Part shown: positions 60,584-64,000 of the stretch, piece after piece
Layout of the letters: every line of letters begins with the position of its first letter
Numbering within the stretch: the stretch's first letter is position 1
Notes under the pieces: model-generated
What the model was told of the DNA's origin: nothing
Database searches by the model: none
Seen by the model: only the letters and a program-made list of their open reading frames with translations
From: Candidatus Avelusimicrobium luingense
GTDB taxonomy: Bacteria; Elusimicrobiota; Elusimicrobia; Elusimicrobiales; Elusimicrobiaceae
NCBI GenBank assembly: GCA_900315845.1
Contig: OOHK01000002.1
Location: forward strand, 62,001-126,000
DNA: 64,000 bases
Direction of reading: 5' to 3'
Translations under genes and position numbers: made by a program

Positions 60584-62268
60584 GAAAATGGGGCACATTC
60601 CTGTTAGCCTTGTGTTTAGCAACCGTTACCCGCGCGGCCACGACCTTTGATGAATTATCATTTGAAGAAAAACTCGGGCAAACGCTCGTTGCGTTTGTGG
60701 ATGTGGACAGTGCCGAACTGGTCCGCCCGGTCATTGAAGCAGGAAAAATCGGCGGTGTACTTATTCAATGGGGAAATTATTCGTTTGCGCAAACCGAAGA
60801 ACTCGTCAAAAAATTGCAAACGTGGGCACAAAAAAGTCCGCATCAAATTCCACTCTTAATTTCTATTGATTACGAAGGCGGCACCGTGCATACGCCTATT
60901 ACGTTAGGCTTTGATTATTTGCCTACCAACATGATGCTTTCCGCCGCAAACGACGAAGATGCCGCCGCGGCCGTAGCGTATTTGGCCGGGCTGGAATTAA
61001 AACGTGTGGGGGTGCATATCAATTTTTCCCCGGTACTGGACGTTAACAGCAACCCGCATAACCCCATCATCGGGGTGCGTTCGTTCGGCTCCGATCCGAC
61101 GAACGTAACACGGATGGGCATGTCGCTTATTCACGGATTTCAGGCAGCCGGCATTTTAAGTGTAGTAAAACATTTCCCCGGGCACGGCGACACTGCCCTA
61201 GATTCACATTACGATGTACCGGTAGTAAAAGCATCCTACGAACAGATGAAAAAAATTCATTTGGCTCCCTTCCAAGCCGCTATCAATCAAGGGGTGGACG
61301 GTATTATGACGGGGCACATCCGCTATCCGGCATTGGACAACAAAGATATCGCCACGTTTTCCAAACCGATTTTGCACGATTTATTACGAAAAAAAATGGG
61401 CTTTAAGGGTTTACTGGTTACGGATAGTTTGGATATGAAAAGTGCCACTAATTTTTGTACGATTTCCGGCTGCGCGGTGCGTGCATTAGAAAGTGGCGAA
61501 GATATGATTTTGCTCGGCCGATACATTAAACCAAGTGCCGTCTTTGCCCAAATTTTACAAGGCGTGCAGGAAAAAAAATTGCAACCGCGTGTAGAAGAAG
61601 CCGCCCGCAAAATCTTTGACATCAAAGAACGGCTTGGCTTATTAAGTACAGACACTCCGGCTGTTATCCCCCCCACGCAAAATGCGTACCGGGTACAACT
61701 GACCAAAATCAGCGACAAAGCCGTTACACTTATCAGAGACCGCCACCATTTGTTGCCGTTTACACCAAAGGCTAACAAAAAGCCTACCGTTTGTGCCGTG
61801 TTTTTTGCTCCGTCGCGCTTTGCAGACCAACTGCCCGGTTTTGCCCAACCTTTTTTGGAAAAAGGGTGGAACGTACGCAGTTACAATGCCGCTTTAACCC
61901 CGCGCAAAAAAGACAGCGAACGGGCCGCTGCCTGCGCCAAAGGGGCCGATTTGTTAGTGTTAACAAGCCTTCAATGGGCCGATAAAACAAATATTAACCA
62001 AAAAAATGCTATTAACGGTTTAATCAAGGAAAACAAAAATGTCGTGTTTATTTCTACGATGAGCCCGTACGATATTCCCAATTATCCCGAAGCCAACGTG
62101 GTATTGGCCACCTATGGGTTAAACCGCTATGCCTTACACACGGCGGCGGATATTATTTTAGGGGATTTGAAAGCACAAGGGAAATTACCCGTCCAACTTA
62201 CGGTTTCTTCTGCTGACGGCGTGCCGCAAAAAACTCATACACCGCGGGCAAAACCGAAATTAAAATAA
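60580..62268 (+). CDS. Glycoside hydrolase family 3, NagZ-like beta-N-acetylhexosaminidase
   Basis: A 562-residue exported hydrolase. It has a signal peptide (MRKWGTFLLALCLATVTRA), the GH3 barrel with KHFPGHGDTALDSHYDVP (the KH-F/I-PGH..DSH motif of NagZ-type enzymes, including the catalytic histidine) and LLVTDSLDM with the nucleophile aspartate, and an extra C-terminal domain of about 200 residues. It probably trims N-acetylglucosamine from peptidoglycan fragments. Its ATG lies behind GGAGG and overlaps the phosphoesterase stop; its 3' end overlaps the convergent DedA gene by 71 bases. Confidence 0.88.
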   Translation: MRKWGTFLLALCLATVTRAATTFDELSFEEKLGQTLVAFVDVDSAELVRPVIEAGKIGGVLIQWGNYSFAQTEELVKKLQTWAQKSPHQIPLLISIDYEGGTVHTPITLGFDYLPTNMMLSAANDEDAAAAVAYLAGLELKRVGVHINFSPVLDVNSNPHNPIIGVRSFGSDPTNVTRMGMSLIHGFQAAGILSVVKHFPGHGDTALDSHYDVPVVKASYEQMKKIHLAPFQAAINQGVDGIMTGHIRYPALDNKDIATFSKPILHDLLRKKMGFKGLLVTDSLDMKSATNFCTISGCAVRALESGEDMILLGRYIKPSAVFAQILQGVQEKKLQPRVEEAARKIFDIKERLGLLSTDTPAVIPPTQNAYRVQLTKISDKAVTLIRDRHHLLPFTPKANKKPTVCAVFFAPSRFADQLPGFAQPFLEKGWNVRSYNAALTPRKKDSERAAACAKGADLLVLTSLQWADKTNINQKNAINGLIKENKNVVFISTMSPYDIPNYPEANVVLATYGLNRYALHTAADIILGDLKAQGKLPVQLTVSSADGVPQKTHTPRAKPKLK

Positions 62269-62851
62269 TGGCAGCCACTACGTAGTGGAAATGTTGCTGC
62301 ACAACCGGCAAATCGGCAAAGAAATATCCCCCCACCGCAAATAACATGACCCACAGAAACGCCCCGATTACATTATATGAAGCGAAGTGTAAATACGTCA
62401 TTTTGCCAATGCCGGCTACAAACGGCGCAAACGTGCGGATAATGGGAATAAAACGCGCTAAAATAATTGTTTTCCCGCCGTATTTTTCATAAAAAGCATG
62501 TGCTTTTAATAAATGATTTTTATTTAAGAAAATACTGTCTTCGCGTGTAAAAACTTTAGGCCCCAGCCACTTGCCGATTTCATAATTGCAAAAATCGCCC
62601 AATACCGCTGCACAAAACACAACGGGTATTAACACAAAAAGAGAGATGGAACTTCCTTTACTGGCGGCTAACGCTCCGCACGCAAACAGGAGCGAATCAC
62701 CGGGCAAAAACGGCGTCACCACGAGTCCCGTTTCACAAAACACCACCGCAAAAATAATCACGTAAAGCCAAATACCCATCCACGCGGCCCACGCGTTCAA
62801 GTGAACATCCAAATGCAAAAAGATATCTATAACTTGAGAAAGTATTTCCAT
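62198..62851 (-). CDS. DedA family membrane protein
   Basis: A 217-residue DedA protein, a group tied to undecaprenyl-phosphate or phospholipid flipping. TPFLPGDSLLFACGALAA, the FARFIPIIRTFAPFVAGIGKM motif with paired arginines and YNVIGAFLWVMLF are diagnostic. Around five hydrophobic segments. Its last 24 codons lie antisense to the end of the GH3 gene. Confidence 0.93.
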   Translation of the reverse strand: MEILSQVIDIFLHLDVHLNAWAAWMGIWLYVIIFAVVFCETGLVVTPFLPGDSLLFACGALAASKGSSISLFVLIPVVFCAAVLGDFCNYEIGKWLGPKVFTREDSIFLNKNHLLKAHAFYEKYGGKTIILARFIPIIRTFAPFVAGIGKMTYLHFASYNVIGAFLWVMLFAVGGYFFADLPVVQQHFHYVVAAIILISVLPAVYEFFAARRQQKKP

Positions 62852-62945
62852 ATTTATATTATACCAAACCCGTTATTGTGCTTAAATTGCCCCCTTTTTA
62901 AGGCATCCAAAGAGCATTCAATACCGTCGGGCTGAAAACCACGCC

Positions 62946-62973
62946 TTGACAAAGCAAAAAAAAAAACAATACT
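62946..62973 (+). promoter_or_regulatory. A-tract promoter of pilin 63005-63538
   Basis: TTGACA (62946-62951), 16-base spacer with 11 A (62956-62966), AATACT (62968-62973). Confidence 0.6.
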
Positions 62974-63004
62974 ATAGTAGTAGCCGTATAAACAGGAGAT
63001 TTTT

Positions 63005-63538
63005 ATGAATAACAAAGCATTTACCCTGATTGAATTATTGGTAGTGGTACTTATTATCGGCATTTTGGCGTCAGTGGCCTTGCCGCAATATCAAAAAGCC
63101 GTTTGGAAAAGCCGCACGGCCCAATTATATTCGTCTGTTCAAGCATTATCCACCGCACAAGAAACTTATTTTATGGCAAACGGGAATTATGCTACGCGTT
63201 TTGATGAGTTAGATTTAGACTTTGAGAATCTTACTCCCCAAACATCTATTGAATCTCCTGTCGTTAGTTCCGATGATGCTATCCGCGGGACGAATGATAT
63301 GGAACTGATTGTAAATAACGGAGGGAGTTTCGTATGGTCGCGCGGACAATTCAGACGTGGTCCCTATTTGGCTGCCGGAATTACGTTCGTCCATAAAGGG
63401 GATGCTTCTTTGGTAGGGAACATGTATTGCACAGAAGCCGTAGCGAAAGTTTCACCCGCCGGAAAATTTTGCAAGAATGTAATGGGAATTTCAACCACGC
63501 CAACGGTATCTGTCGGAGCGCGTTTTTATAAGTTATAA
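63005..63538 (+). CDS. Type IV pilin-like protein
   Basis: A 177-residue prepilin with leader MNNKA (alanine before the cut) and FTLIELLVVVLIIGILASVA. The body has YFMANGNYATRFDELDLDFE and cysteines at MYCTEAV and KFCKNVMG. The ribosome site is AGGAGATTTTT. Monocistronic between dedA and convergent holA; hairpin at 63564. Confidence 0.88.
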   Translation: MNNKAFTLIELLVVVLIIGILASVALPQYQKAVWKSRTAQLYSSVQALSTAQETYFMANGNYATRFDELDLDFENLTPQTSIESPVVSSDDAIRGTNDMELIVNNGGSFVWSRGQFRRGPYLAAGITFVHKGDASLVGNMYCTEAVAKVSPAGKFCKNVMGISTTPTVSVGARFYKL

Positions 63539-63563
63539 GTTGTAGACTAATTTCAATTAGCAC

Positions 63564-63590
63564 GCGGGCACACCTACTGGGTGTGCCCGC
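63564..63590. terminator. Terminator between pilin and holA
   Basis: GCGGGCACACC / GGTGTGCCCGC with loop TACTG. Confidence 0.8.
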
Positions 63591-63620
63591 TTATATTGAT
63601 AAAACTTAATAAGATTGTAC

Positions 63621-64000
63621 TTATCTAAACAGCGTAAGTAATATCCCTTTCAAGGTCAGTTTCGGGTCACTTATTGCGCCGGACTTAAACCCGGCATCCG
63701 CGTCAATCATTTTATTCATGGCTGCTAAAAATTGTTTTTGGCCGGGGAAATTGCGCGCCGCAGTGATAAGCCGGCTTTCCCACGGGAACAGCCCCGCCGC
63801 GCGGACAATATCTCCCGCCGCCATTCCCCCTTCGCTCATACGTTTAATGCGGGCCATTTTTTCAATCGGATACGTCATTTTGGCTAAAATAGCCACCGGT
63901 TCTTCTCCGTCATCTAACAGTTTATCTACCAGTTTAATGGCTTTGTTTTTATTACAGGCCAAAATGGCATTGGAAAGTTCAAACGGGTTTTCTTCTTTAC
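63621..64000 (-). CDS. holA: DNA polymerase III delta subunit, C-terminal part (5' end outside window)
   Basis: The frame is open to the window edge, so the gene continues upstream. The visible 126 codons carry the helical collar pattern of HolA: ENPFELSNAILACNKNKAIK, LVDKLLDDGEEPVAILAKM, and a final segment ISDPKLTLKGILLTLF close to the usual LK...L..LE-type end. HolA is the clamp-loader subunit that opens the sliding clamp. Length of the missing part unknown. Confidence 0.75.
   Translation of the reverse strand, partial: KEENPFELSNAILACNKNKAIKLVDKLLDDGEEPVAILAKMTYPIEKMARIKRMSEGGMAAGDIVRAAGLFPWESRLITAARNFPGQKQFLAAMNKMIDADAGFKSGAISDPKLTLKGILLTLFR

Noticed and set aside
18020-62973. Poly-A tracts read as Rho-independent terminators of upstream genes
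   Set aside because: No GC hairpin precedes the runs, and each is placed directly behind TTGACA ahead of a pilin gene.
1-64000. CRISPR arrays, transposases, prophage or integrase genes
   Set aside because: No regularly spaced repeats and no such proteins were seen on either strand.

Overview
The window reads as a chromosomal segment of a Gram-negative, gut-type fermentative bacterium, most probably a member of the Elusimicrobiota (Elusimicrobium-like). That assignment is inferred from the combination of many near-identical prepilin N-termini, outer-membrane lipoproteins, a YejM-like sulfatase, Etf/acyl-CoA dehydrogenase genes and compact operons; no rRNA is present to confirm it. I see no phage, insertion sequence, integrase or CRISPR array. 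Layout: 1-3.1 kb (minus) radical SAM, glycogen-binding-like protein, tsaE, tsaB, rimI and a TPR protein in an overlapping operon. 3.1-10.2 kb: tRNA-Ser with structured repeats behind it, a tandem AAA+ ATPase, a lipoprotein, a TSCPD protein, a deaminase, malQ and ridA. 10.2-11 kb: tRNA-Lys and tRNA-Glu followed by a duplicated palindrome made partly of tRNA-Glu sequence. 11-16.5 kb (minus): marC, a thioredoxin/CcdA protein, a divergent pilin, a GT-C and a GT2 glycosyltransferase, then a separate strongly translated pilin. 16.6-28.6 kb: a CLC channel, pilins, the yacL-like/ispDF/cysS operon, and gpmI/exonuclease/histidine kinase. 28.6-33 kb: a pilin, a strongly folded spacer, then acyl-CoA dehydrogenase/etfB/ferredoxin-etfA. 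33-43 kb: pilins interleaved with a peptide transporter, cinA, a Pif1-like helicase, a YejM-like sulfatase and an RgpF-like protein with a long folded leader. 43.2-47.4 kb: a HIT protein and the classic rpsU-dnaG-rpoD operon. 47.4-64 kb: pilins, a lipoprotein/LpoB-like cluster, an ankyrin protein, pilT with a GYF-like protein and gltX, a phosphoesterase, GH3 and DedA genes, a last pilin and the partial holA. The central theme is type IV pilin multiplicity: eleven prepilin genes lie singly or in pairs between housekeeping operons, on both strands, about one per 6 kb. Eight of them have a TTGACA-type -35 box followed by an uninterrupted run of 8-12 A/T in the spacer. In five of these a 16-bp spacer leads to a plausible -10; in the other three the tract is shorter and the spacing differs. 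Tract slippage would change the spacing, so a phase-variable pilin repertoire is the main hypothesis raised here. It would act beside one tract-free, probably constitutive pilin (11002-11553), a candidate pilin maturation operon (disulfide plus glycosylation genes) and the retraction ATPase PilT. A second candidate system is the folded minus-strand leader at about 42905-43176, which has its own promoter, a terminator, competing upstream complements of that terminator and a hairpin masking the ribosome binding site of the next gene.
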